Shown: piece after piece, positions 48,893 to 61,254 of the stretch
Layout: every line of letters starts with the position of its first letter
Position numbering within the stretch: position 1 is the first letter of the stretch
NCBI GenBank assembly: GCA_949316495.1
Contig: OX439010.1
Coordinates: forward strand, 8,906,001-8,970,000
Source of the DNA: Amphiduros pacificus
Taxonomy: Eukaryota > Annelida > Polychaeta > Phyllodocida > Hesionidae
DNA length: 64,000 bases
Reading direction: 5' to 3'
Notes under the pieces: generated by a model
Told to the model about the DNA's origin: nothing
What the model saw: the letters and a program-made list of their open reading frames with translations, nothing else
The model's database searches: none
Translations under genes and position numbers: made by a program

Positions 48893-51800
48893 GGACACAC
48901 ATTGTATTCTGTAAATGTTGATAGTCAAGTAGTGAGTTTTCATGACAAGCTACTCATTATATAGTGCAGAAAGACAAAAATCATGACACAAACAACTTAA
49001 AGTTCATCAGAATATCCTTTAATAAAGCAGTAATTCTCTGAAATCACATACTGAAGGTACAAAGGCAATGAATCTCTCATAGGGGCATTTTAATTTCTTT
49101 TTAAAAGATGTTCGAAATTTCTCCTGAATCTGCATATTTACAAATGAAGTAATATAATTTGATGCTTTTTGCCATAGTCACATACACAGTAATGAAGCTG
49201 AAGAAAGACCTGTTCAGTGGTCATCTAACTTTTCATATATAATTTCCAAATTCACAAAGTGTCAACTACAAATAACCATGAAACCATAAAAAATGATCAA
49301 GTGTCACCCACTATGACCTCACAATGGAGAGGGACCTGTAGTTGCTAGGCAACCTTTCATTTATACTATTTACATTTGAATTCAGTGCAAACTCAGATAG
49401 TGTACATATTGTCAGTCGAGTTCAATTTTGGAAAAAAAGATACAATCATTGAACATTGTATATAAAAATAAATTCTACTAAACCAGCAACATAAATGATC
49501 ATATATAGAACATTATGTTTTTTGTGAGATATTACTAACCTACAGATCCCTCAACCTGTACAATAAGACCCCTCCCACCTGTGTGTTAGTACTTGCCCAG
49601 AACTACTGGTGTGCTCTTTGTACCAACTACTCATTTTTATTTTGGTCCATGAATTCCTAAAAAAAATATATTCACACATACAAAATTCATTTTCAGCTTC
49701 AGTATTGCCCCCATTTCATTAGGATTGTAGCAAATTTGCCAAATTTCCATTTGCTGATACAGCATGCAGTCATTATTCAATGCTCACTGTGATTCTCATG
49801 GAGCTGATTTATACAGAAAAAGCCACCACTACAAAGAAACCAGGTAATGTTTTTTACATTTAATAATATACCACAGTGAGAATGTATGAGCCCTGTTTGC
49901 AGTCAACAGTTCCTCTTGTTAACAGTCTATTCCTTGCATCCATTATGTCACACTTAATCTCGGTCTCGCACAAGACTAGCACACAAATATTTGCCTAAAT
50001 TTGGTATAACACCCTCAGGCAGTTGGAGCAAAAAGATCTACTTAGTCCTGAATATATGTGATGCAATGAGGTCACTTATGGGTATTGCACAATACAATCA
50101 TTATGACCTCATTGGATCATGTTGAAGGTCAAGCCAAAAAATATAGTCCAAACTGCTAAGATGAGATATAAAATAGCTGATTGCTAGCTTCAGGTGAGCT
50201 TATGTAATCAGGAATTATTATAGATGTTAGGAATAGACTGATAGAGCCCTGGTATCCTAGGTGCTGCCTAGGTTTAATATATTGGTCCAATCATCCCAAT
50301 CATAAATAAATTCATTCATCACTGCATAAAATCATAAGATTTTCTGAAATACCTCTAGAGATTTCTATGTGTTGCCTACAGGCCATTTTTCTTTTATTTT
50401 ACTCTAATAAGCCAGATAATCAAAGCTTTTTGGATTAGTTTATTGAGGTCGAAAAACTGGTGTTTTGTTTCTGATTGCTAGGAGAGTGCTCACTGTTGCA
50501 TAAGGAAATAAAGCACTGAAAAATGCAATAGAAACAGCATGGATGGAAATGTTCTGGTATTCAGAGTTCAAACTTTGAACTTGCCCTGTTATTACAAGAC
50601 AGTAACTTTTGAGTTATTTTACGACTTTTATATTAAAACAGCCAAAGGGGGAAGCAAAATTTAATACCATATTTCAAATAGTTTTGATTAAATATGGTTT
50701 GACATAATAAATAAAGCCTATTGAGCCAATTCTGCAACCAGAAACAAGACATAAATTTTCCTGGCCTCACATATATATTGCAAAAATATTACCATGATTA
50801 AATTGTGCATTTCCTTTGGATTGATTTGTTATTTGTAAATTGATAACTATATTATTTGTTACATGAGGTTCCAAATGGGGAATCAATTTTTAAAATAAAA
50901 CATTCATCCATGCAAACATTAAAAAAATCACTGACAAAACTTATCAAGAACTGATTTAATTGATTAAATCAGACTGCATCAATTTCTTCAATGTTATATT
51001 TCCTCATGTTCATGGTGATCCATAAACATGTGCAACAAAATTCATTATAATAGGAAAAACATAACATGAAGAAATTTAAAAAATGTCAAAAAGTACAATC
51101 GGTTCAAAAAGCTGGTATTTCAGAAGTGATATGCTGAAAAGTTAATATCTAAAGTCAATATCTAAATTAAAAGATAAAGGTTTTTTCTTTGGTGGACACA
51201 AAAACATGGAGATAAATTCCTCTCTCACAGTAGTTACAACACCTATACACAGATATGTGTACAATACACTATAAATGGAAACATTATGATATGAATTTTT
51301 TTAGCACTTGTTAGTCATTTTATTTCATTAACTATTGGAATTTACAGTTCTCATGCATCATTATGGAACATGGTTCATATTAAGCTAGCCATTGGGAGCA
51401 AAGTTTAAAAAAATAAACAATGCCATGATCTGACAGGATTTAACTATAAATTCATTTCAACGATAGTCTTGCAATATGTAGGGAAATTAATTCATTTGTT
51501 TCTGTCTTGAAATGATAAAATTGGCAAGATCTCAACTAAATCTATGAGTTCAGCAAGCACTAAAGGTTAGTTAAATGAACATGACCATGACTAGTCTATC
51601 CATGTGAAAATGGCAGAACACAAGATATATTGTAGATAAATATATCATTTATAAATAATGATGTGCAAATTGATCACTTCTTTGCTGTCAGAAATATACA
51701 AATCATTTTGAATCTCTGCCTGCTGTTAAATCTTTAATATATAAAAAAAGAAATATACATTGTTTTCTCAAAGATGTTTGGATGACTTCAAATTTATACA

Positions 51801-51921
51801 CAACTTGAGCTAAATCATATGTATTTAGCTCAGATATTGTTACCAATGTCTTTGTCTTGGGCTCATTTTGTTTAACAGAAGACTGTCAACTGGCAGGAAT
51901 AGTGGAGTACAGAGTCATTTT
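48893..51921. other. NAP1L1 3' region
   Basis: Three kilobases of A/T-rich sequence downstream of the NAP1L1 stop; part must be its 3' UTR. AATAAA-like signals are frequent on both strands and cannot be ranked. No exon, RNA gene or element ends were recognised. Confidence 0.35.
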
Positions 51922-54598
51922 CTAGGGAACAAAGTCAGCATCAGCATCTTCATCAAACTCCCCATCATCTTCCTCTTCTCCTTCCTCCTCCCCTTCTTCT
52001 TCATCAAAATCGTCCTCGTCCAATGCCTCTCCTGTGAAGTAAAGCACTGCCCGTGGAACGATTCTCTCGCGTATGAAGTGACCGATCTCAAAATCGGCCG
52101 CAAGGAGAGCTTCTGTGTCCTCATCGGGTTCTTCTCCATCCTCAACCTCTGGAGGGCTGAAGAAGTTGAAGAAGGAATCATTTTGGACAGTCTTTGTCAC
52201 GGTGCGGCGGGTTCCTCTAGATTGATGTTTCTGAACCTTCTTTATCACCTTAACTGTAACATTCTTGCCCTTTTTCCAGTCAATTTTACAGCCCTTACAT
52301 TTGATAATCTCAGGGCCCTCAAAGCCAAATGGGTCGGCTACGTCAGGCTCTGATCGCATGATGTATTCTTTTGTAAGCAAATTATTTGTAAAGTAGTCGT
52401 TGGGTTGGAAATAGAACTCCAGTGTGAAGCCCATGGGGTTTGATTGCGAAAAGTTCACCTTGATATCCAATAGGTTTTCAAGGATTGATTCATCATGATC
52501 TTGGACCATTTCAGCCAACATATCCACGTTCTTGAAAATGGTAAGCCAGAAGCTTGGCACTCCACCTGGTGAGTCCTCCTCTTCTGCTTTCTCCTCTTTG
52601 TTGTCCTCTTCCATCTTGGTGTCTTCCTCCTTCTTGTCACCACTTCCGTCTTCTATAGCAGCCTTCTTCTGCAGATCACCTGCCAGTTTCTCTCCCTCCT
52701 CCTCTTCCTCATCATCACTTGGCCACTCACAATCAGAATCTGTGGGCTCAATGCCACCAGTGACTGAAAATAACCAACAAACATGATGAAAACTGGTATA
52801 TTGTACAAATAAATTATCAAATGGATTTGAATAATTAATTTTTGGCACATTGAGTTAGCTTATTAATTATTCCATGCCTGTTTATAGTGATGATTGAGAC
52901 AAAATGCTTATAAATTAACAATTATAAAATCATTGAACTATGGCTACATCATAAACGGGCAAAATAATGATGATTATGAAGTTTTTCTCTCACAATTATT
53001 TTAAACAAATGGCAAACCAGAATAATCAAGCATCTAAAATCTTCAGCCGAGAAGTTCATTTTTAATGTGTATGTGTGTGGGAGTGTCAACAAGTATAATA
53101 AGTATTAGTTACAATAATTTTCTCCAAAGTTCTTTTTTGGGCCTCCTGGCCAGCATTGGCCAGTGCTCCGCAAATTTCACTGGCCCATCGGGCTAGTAGT
53201 TGATTAATTCTAACCAATACCGTATCAATCACATCAAGCTACCATGTCTAGTTTGGCAGCCATTTTAAAGAGTTATATAAATACATTATTGCTGAAATAT
53301 TAGTATTTTACTGGAAATGAATACACAGTGGTGGCGCTCTTGTCTTCTCGCCATCACTTTGTCACAAAAGCATGTTTAAGCATTGTTACTCATATTTTTT
53401 TTCCAATTTGTGGATAATTCATAAAAATAAAACAATGACAGGCTAAAGATAACACATGGGAAAAGATTTGGAGGTGTAATTGAAGAAAAATAATTATATC
53501 TTTATGGTTTTTCAGAGTCACAGTGAACTTGAACCGACATTTATGGTTTGATTGGTATGATATAAAACACAATTTTTGTGGAAATCATTTTTGACTTCAG
53601 ATCTCTAAAGCCAAACTCTGTAGCAGACTTGTGTCCAAAATTTCAAGGTAAGCTATTGCATAACCATGGCAGGTCTGATAAATGCCATGTCTTGGCAGAA
53701 TACCTTTAGGTTTTGCCAAGTAAACTTGTATATCAATAGCAATGCCATTATGATGTGGAACCTTCAATAGTCAACATTGCATGCAGATGAAATGTTCAAA
53801 TGCAAGATTTTTCCACAACAAGTTGACTTGATCTTATGTTAAACTTTTTTTTTACTCGCTTGTCCACTTCAGTGTGTGAATGAGAATGCAAAGGTCCAGG
53901 TTGGTCAAAATTGAAATATTCCTTCCATGAACCTGTATTCTGCTAGCAATTTTCTGGCCTTTATGCTGGTCATAGAAATAATCAAAATGAAGAAAATGTT
54001 GAGACGGAGATGAGTATCTAACAAACCATGTATGTTTTTCATATACTGTTGTGACAATCAATTCTTTTCAATATGGATGGTTGATGTAAAGTTAAGACCA
54101 AAATTACAGTGTCAGTGGAGATTAATAAACCAGAGGTGGAGTGTTTATGAGTCAGATGAAGTTGCTTAACTCACCAACATCCTTTCTTCTTTCAAACAAG
54201 GGTCCATATTTTTCTGCATACTTGCACTCCAATTCATGAACTTCTTCATAGAATTTTGACTCAATCTTGATCATTTCAAACTGTAGCTTCTTGAGCGCCT
54301 TAAGACGTCGTTTTACAGGTTTTGGTAAGTTTTGAATGTAGCCTGATTGTTGGCCCACCATGCCACCGAGTTTGTCTTGGAGCGCGGCCAGGACTTCAGG
54401 GCTCTGCATCAGACCGGTCAGGCGCTGGGCGAAATCCGTGTTGGCTCCCATGTTGGCCAAGTTTGCAAAGGCTGGAATCGCGCCTAGTGTGTTTGTCGGA
54501 GGGGCTTCCGCTGCTGAAATGGTTGGAACCTTTTCAGCCTCGTCGGCAACTATCTCCTCCACTTCAACTGCAGTTTGATTCTTCTCTGGTTCAGCCAT
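51922..54598 (-). CDS. NAP1L1: nucleosome assembly protein 1-like
   Basis: Two coding exons on the minus strand, 54,598-54,175 and 52,763-51,922, join at a split Val codon (G|TC) and sum to 1,266 bases, 421 residues (human NAP1L1 is 391). The N-terminal part has NLPKPVKRRLKALKKLQFEM, the start of the long dimerisation helix, then IESKFYEEVHELECKYAEKY. Exon 2 opens TGGIEPTDSDCEWPSDDEEE, has an acidic insertion of EEDTKMEEDNKEEK type, then the conserved core VPSFWLTIFKNVDMLAEMVQ, MGFTLEFYFQPNDYFTNNLL, IDWKKGKNVTVKVIKK, NDSFFNFFSPPEVEDGEEPD and DFEIGHFIRERIVPRAVLYF, and ends in an acidic tail. NAP1 proteins carry H2A-H2B and shuttle them between cytoplasm and nucleus. Invertebrates usually have one gene, so L1 against L4 naming is nominal. 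The intron is 1.4 kb with nothing recognised in it. Confidence 0.95.
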
Positions 54599-54599
54599 T

Positions 54600-55002
54600 T
54601 TCGAGAGTTTTCTTGCCGCTGATGGAGTTGCGGAACAAGACCTTCTTCAACACGAGGAAAGAGAGTTTAACCTCTTGCGCAGATGCACTTACTCCAAAAT
54701 TTCGAAATCGACATTTATTTTGAGCAGACGAAAAGCGCTTCTGTATCCATAATCCCGAAAATTATCAAAATCACAAATTTGCCGAAATTTTTCAAAAATA
54801 AACATTCAATTGAAAATGGCTAAAATCAAATAAGAGATGATAAACTATGGTGACTGGGTATATCATGTGAAATAATTTTGATTACACTGTATCACAAACT
54901 CTTTTCAAATGATGACAATTATATTTATTTATTTAGAAACGAAAATTCACATCATAGCACAACAAATATCTGCGTCTGTGATTTCTCCTCTGAGACCGTG
55001 TG
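54600..55002. promoter_or_regulatory. NAP1L1: NAP1L1 upstream region
   Basis: The sequence just upstream of the ATG is richer in CG dinucleotides than the distal part and probably holds the NAP1L1 5' UTR and start region. No TATA box or specific site is evident. The assignment is positional only. Confidence 0.35.
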
Positions 55003-55290
55003 AAGTATGGTTTGTGGGCCAGAGTGCAAAGGTTGTGGGTTCGATCCCCAGCTGTGCCGAGATTGAATTCATGATACAATTTCACACATGAGCTGAGGCC
55101 CATGCCAAATGGTTAACTCCTTGTCCTTGTAAATCTGTGACCGGGTGGGTTGTCATGTCAAGGACCTGCGACATGACAATTCAGTGAGGCAGCATTATTG
55201 CTGCTACAAGTAGGTCTCATCAGGAAATGACTGAAATAATGTTGAAAGTGATGTAAACCCCAAACAAACAAACAAACAAAGTATGGTTTG
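55003..55290 (+). mobile_element. tRNA-derived SINE, full length, with target duplication
   Basis: A 264-bp element (55,015-55,278) flanked by the 12-bp direct repeat AAGTATGGTTTG (55,003-55,014 and 55,279-55,290). Its head resembles a tRNA: a degenerate A box (TGGGCCAGAGTGCAAAGG) and a clear B box (GGTTCGATCC, 55,038-55,047). The 3' part reads GACATGACAATTCAGTGAGG and ends GATGTAAACCCC followed by a (CAAA)n tail, presumably shared with a partner LINE. The clean duplication and full length suggest a fairly recent insertion between NAP1L1 and SPG11. Confidence 0.93.
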
Positions 55291-55851
55291 CATCATACAA
55301 GGTTATCATCAAGTTATAACTCTGACCATAATTTCGTTTTCTTTCTTTTTGAGAGACAGACAATCATTTGCATTATGTTTTTAAGTCTAAATGCATAATT
55401 TATCATACTACACATATTGACGAATTCTTAAGATCACTTTATCACATTCTTAACCTAAAATATAACAATTGACAAATATGACTTTCCTTAAATAAATTTA
55501 TGGCATTGTTCCTTTCTTTAAGTACATGATCTTCTTGAAAGATGCTGATGTCAAAGCCTGGATTTGTAGCCTCTACATTTATGATAAATTCTCTGTAATA
55601 ATTAATAGCAGGTTAAACAGAAAAGAAGAAATATGTGTCAATTTTAGTATATTGATTTGATTTTAGCTTAATGCACAAGGATGGCCAATCGCTTGACTAT
55701 TACCATCCCTTATGGACCTTTTTTATGCTGTGAGGGTCCATGAGGGGGTTTGTAACTCAGTTAAGTCAATCCCTGACCCAAAGGCAATAGTAGAACAAGT
55801 TAATTAAAAAAATATAAGCCAATCATTAAAATCTTTATTTCAAAGGAAAAG

Positions 55852-55958
55852 CGACATGACAATTCAGTGAGGCAGCACTATATCTGTTACAAGTTGGTCT
55901 CATCACGAAATGACTGAAATAATGTTGAATGTGATGTAAAACCCCAAACAAACAAACC
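55852..55958 (+). mobile_element. 5'-truncated copy of the same SINE
   Basis: It matches the last ~105 bp of the SINE at 55,015-55,278 (GACATGACAATTCAGTGAGG, CATCACGAAATGACTGAAAT, GATGTAAAACCCCAAACAAA) and lacks the tRNA head. 5' truncation is typical of LINE-driven insertion. Confidence 0.9.
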
Positions 55959-56910
55959 TATTCTATTGAAAAGTGGTTCACCTTTTTATTTTGATGACCA
56001 TATCAGACAAAAACTCAATTAAATCTTTTTATTGTTGGAAAAAGACGAAAACTTTTAGGGTTTATGCCCATTTTGCATTTTCAAACACGCTAATTCACTA
56101 AGCACATTTTATAAGTTTACATGAAGAATCTTTTTGACCATTCATAATCATTTTTATTTTTTATTATTTTTGTTGTTATTTGCCATTGAAACCTTCATGG
56201 AGTGAATTTTGAACTTTTCCCCTTGAATTTATAACATTGGTGAATGGTAAGTTAGCAATGTTAAACTACACATGTTCTGCTGAGATTTCTATGTGAAGAG
56301 AATACATTCTTATGTGAAAACTTATAGTATCACTCAGAGTGGTAATTGGTACTGGAGATTCCTTACTTTACAAGGTTAAAATTAAAATAGAAGTCACCAT
56401 ACTAAAAATAAAAGTTTAGATCAGTTAAATGTAAATCAAAACTTCTTTATACATTTCATTTAAACACAAATTAACTGAGATCAATATAGTCATTATTAAA
56501 TCATCCCAACAAAAAATTCTACACCACAACATAAAGTAAATACATAAGTTCTTAAAGAATGTCATTTGTCCATGGAGGTTAGGAAATTAGTTGGTTCTCG
56601 TTGAGATCTCGGAGAAAATTAAATGGCGGGAAACTCTGAAAAAGTCTGAAACACCCAGTCTGAATATTACGTCTCCCAGTCATTTTGCGCTCTCTGTTTT
56701 GTATATGATGGTGCGGCAACCGAGTATTTTAACGACATTTATAACTGATCGTAAAATTACTACTTCGATCATTTAGTAATAGCCAAATTATTGGTAAAAT
56801 ACACTATGAGATGATAAATGAATAAAAACAAAATCTACAGACATTCGTGAAGGTCGGGGCAAAATAAAGTACGACAATCTTTATTTTCCTCGCACCGGTT
56901 TGTGGTAAAA
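55959..56910. promoter_or_regulatory. SPG11: SPG11 upstream region
   Basis: The last few hundred bases before the SPG11 ATG should hold its promoter and 5' UTR. A GC-richer patch (CCTCGCACCGG, 56,888-56,898) sits just before the start. The rest is A/T-rich; nothing else was recognised. Confidence 0.35.
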
Positions 56911-59900
56911 ATGGCAACAACAAAAAAGTTTGTCAGTGCAGTTGAGTTTGCTATCCAACAATTTACAGTTGATTATGACATAACTACAACTTTAAAAGTG
57001 TCAGTTTCTCCGGGGAAAGATTTTGTCGCTATTCTGCTGAAATGTGGAGATTTGATAGCGTTTCCTATTTATATAAGCGGCATATCCCCTATCGCTGTTG
57101 GGCATCAGCTGACAGAGTAAGTCTTGTGGAAGTCTTGTGACCCACCCCGTCTCCCTAGTTGTGGAACCCCGACTTGCGCGAGCAGAGCTCTGGAGGCTAC
57201 GTCGGGTTGTGAGGTGTCCCCTATCCCTCGTGAAGAGACAGGTCGCGACACAGTGTCGCGACCTCAGTGTGAACACCACACACACTGTACACTTATCATT
57301 AAGATATCCCAAATATCTTACATATCTAATCTTGCTTTCTGGCGAGTTTCATGTCGGAATAAAATCATTCGAAGAAGTTATGAGGGATTACACTTCAGAG
57401 GCAGTGAATTCCCCCCATAAATGAGCCATCGTCGGTGTTTGGAGTGTGTGTCAAGATTGGCTGTTCTAAAGTACGTCATAGAGAGGTCCCAAGTGGGTTG
57501 CACGTGTGAAACTGTATTCTGACACACTCGTTAACCAATGTGAGACAAATGCTCACTTTTGGCCCAGATAACCTTTGAACAAAGAATACTTCATCTTAAC
57601 ATTTTTGGTGGGAGAATTCAAGTCGATATGAATATCAATTTGATTTATGAACATTTGCTGAACCCCCGTATGGACCTCCAGTAACTTGATCACATGACAC
57701 AAGATGGCACCCACATCAACAAGTCTTGTCTTCTGCTCTTAGATATGTTTCATTTTCGGCTAATATCAAGCTTCCATAATCTTATAGCAAGACACAAATA
57801 AGTCAGGTGACTACTTTTAAGTACCAGAAAATCAACTTTTTAATTTGTCACCTCATATCTGTCACGAGAATGTCACACTAGGTGTGTGGTTTGGAATCTC
57901 TTCATGCGTGAATGGGGTGACACTGAAACGGTCATATTGCTCCGACCAGCCCAGCTAGAAGAGAACAAGGAGGACCAAATGCCGTTTCTCTTAAACTACC
58001 GTCTCCCCCCTCCCATCCACCACCCCCCTTCTGCAGAGAAGTCCAACGTGGACACAGCATTATACAGCATGACACTGAACCTGCTTCATCATGATAAATT
58101 ACATGGGCATCGCTAATTGTAGTGTTGTTCATGAGAATGTCCAACATGGGACTTGACAACAGGTTGAACCCCTCACAAAATTGTCAAGACAGGTCCACTG
58201 GCAGCTCCTTTGAGAATCCACATAGACCCCTTGCCGATCGCCATGTTTTTTGCCCCCATTAAAAAGTACACAACGTAACTCTTCCGGAACCAGAACTGTA
58301 CAACTCCTCTATATTTAATCATTGGTCGGAGAGATTGGCAGGGGGCCTATTGTGTAAATTTACAATTAAATGGCCTTGTTAATCTCAAACTATTTTATCT
58401 CAATTTGGCTAATATGAAGAAATTCTCACAATTATGTTTCCCAGCTTCCCCGATCAAAGTTATAATTGTTTATGTGATATGTTGATATATACACAGGTCA
58501 TGTAGGTAGCCAAAGGGAACAATCATAGGTCATCCCAGACACTGTTATCATGGCTCTATAGCATCTCTCCTGGTCAATAAACGCCCAACTTATGAATTTA
58601 TAACTGTGAGTTGTACTATTCCATAGTCAGCACCTGATCAGTTCTAATTCAGTTTATATAGATACTGCAGGATGATTGAGAGATTGGTTGTGGGCAATGT
58701 ATGGGTCTTAACCACATCAAAGGTGTTCACATTGGCATGGTGTAGCATCTTAGCCATGATAGAGGGTAATGACAGGGATTGAGGGACCAAGTGGCTCATT
58801 ATTTTTTTTATTAATGAAAATGTTTGCTTCATAATGGATCAATAATGATGAACTTGCATGATTTTTGTGAGCAAGTCAATTTAGGCCAGGGTTAGCAACT
58901 TTTGAGATTTTTATGGTAATATATTCCTTTAATCGACTGATAAAAAGCAGGCCAAGGGCAAGTAACAATTTTAACCATAATCTAGACACCACTACTATAA
59001 GTATCTGCTCACTTATAAATATTTGAATTAATCTGTTAAATCAATCAGGTTTTTTAAAAGTCAAAATAACAGATTAGTAGATTTCCTATGAAATCTCTTT
59101 AAAATCTTGTTATTTCCATAAATTAACTAATAAGTACTGTACTATGAAGTAAGGGTACTGTGACTTCTTTGCTTAATGTATGATTATATTTGTAGCTTCT
59201 GGTGGGATGATGGTCCAGAACAGTCCTCTCTTATCGCCCGGTCTGAAGACGGTCATTTATTCCTTTATACTGTTTATTTGGTGTGGGATGAAGTGACTGC
59301 AGTTAAACCACATGTCACATGTCTTTGTCAGTGTCATATCAACACACTCCATAACTCAATACAAGAGGCCCTACCAGGTGTGTAACATTTATATTACAGA
59401 ATTCATGGAATGGATTTTAACCTATCTGGAAGAATCTAAAGCATATATATAAAAATAGAAATTAAAGATAAGCAACAAGAAAGATTTTTTTGGAAACTAA
59501 GCTGTGCAGTTTAAAAGGATGTTATTTAGACACAAGCAGGTATTACATGGAAAGCATCAAGATTATTTTTCATTATGAATCCATAACATGCAGAAATTTT
59601 AATTTGGTGCAAATATTAGACTGTCATATGCAGACAAACAGATGACGTTTAACATGTCATATTGAGTTTGCTAAGATTAGGATAAACAATGCCTGAAAAT
59701 GTGCCACAGTATCTTGATTTTTCATTAAAAAATATTCTGAAAGATCCAGACTGCACAGTCCAGGGGCACAGTATTTTAAGATACTTAATATTGATTGCAT
59801 TTGTTTTGCAGAAATTGAAGACAGGCCGTTATCTTACGATGTTCTGGGTTTTCGCAGCCAAAGAGTATCTCTACGATATGGGGGTCACTTAGTTACACTT

Positions 59901-61138
59901 GCTTTTCACAAAGATAGGCCCCCAGAATGTGTGTTGTCCGCTCAGATTACTCAGAGTGAACCCTACTCAGTGAGGCTTCTGGATAAAGTGTGCATCATGC
60001 TTAGCCACAAAGGCAGTGGATATCTAATGCATACAGAGACTTTTTCTCACATTGCAAAGTTAGAACTGGGAGAATTACTAGAAATTGAAGAAATAATAGA
60101 CCATTGGAACGTTTCAGAAGATTTGTTACATATTTGTATAGTGACTTCAAATAAAAAATTATTCATAGTAGATGTAAACAGATATTTTCTGGAACATAAA
60201 GACTTTCTGGTGAAACCATTAGAAAAAGAAGCAGAAACAACAGAATCAGTACCAATAAAAACTCCAATAAAAACAGGGAGCGTGAGTGGAAAAAGTAAAC
60301 AGTCGGGAAGGATTGACCATTTTTGGAGGGGGAGGATGGGATTTCTTCATGGCAAACTGGATGCCAAGCCTACAAGGCAGACCCAGCCTTCAGATCCTTG
60401 GTATCAACATGCGGGTCTCCCTGCACTTGTGAACCTGCCAGGAGCACAGTCCTGTGGCAGTAAAATATCAAGGTATAATAAATTATCAGGCTTCAAGAGG
60501 AAAACACCATTGGATAAGCAGGAAGATGGTGGAAAACATGACGAGAGATGGTTCACAGAAATGACTCAGGTCTCTAGTATAGAACACATGCGGATCAATG
60601 ATATGAGTTTAGTTGGTGTGAATGTGAATCTATGCTACGAATCAGTCAACAAACCTGAGCAGTTCACTATCATGATTATCAATACACATACATCTGACAC
60701 CTTAATTCACAGGTAAGATAAACATATTTAATATTTATCATTAAATAAGATTTCACCAGGCCTGGCCTGGTTGAGACTTTTCTTTTATTAATTGATATCA
60801 ACTTGAGACTTATCAGTTCAACAATTTGATGCAAGATATTTATTCTATGATTTTAACTTTTTTGTACAGGGTGAAGTCAATGGGAACAGCCATAGTTCTC
60901 TCAAATAGTGCTGTGTTCCCCACACTCCTCGTCACAAAGGACGCCCTGAAAGTAGTCACGTTCGACTATCATCAAGCTCGTATCATTAACCGAGTGAGTG
61001 AATAACATTTTCCTTAAAATTGTTCTTTGGAATACCAATAATAATAATGATGATAATAATGATGATAATAATAATAATAATGATAATTTAATAATACTAA
61101 TAATAATAATAATAATTACAATTATAATAATAATAATA

Positions 61139-61177
<39 letters not shown>

Positions 61178-61190
61178 TAATAATAACAAT

Positions 61191-61254
<64 letters not shown>

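Larger units (their letters stand above)
57117..59195. other. SPG11 intron 1
   Basis: It opens with a CpG-rich stretch (57,120-57,270) ending in a perfect inverted repeat, GGTCGCGACAC and GTGTCGCGACC around one base (57,241-57,263). At about 58,285-58,350 lies a block similar to the region upstream of the Ngaro-type element (shared ATTGGTCGGAGAGATT). No exon was recognised. Confidence 0.5.

Noticed and set aside
55031-55055. A possible tRNA gene around GGTTCGATCC
   Set aside because: No acceptor-stem pairing or full cloverleaf; the sequence is the head of a SINE with a CAAA tail and target duplications.
57124-57424. Two overlapping frames of 95-98 codons in SPG11 intron 1
   Set aside because: They arise from a CpG-rich non-coding stretch; SPG11 exons 1 and 2 join in phase without them.
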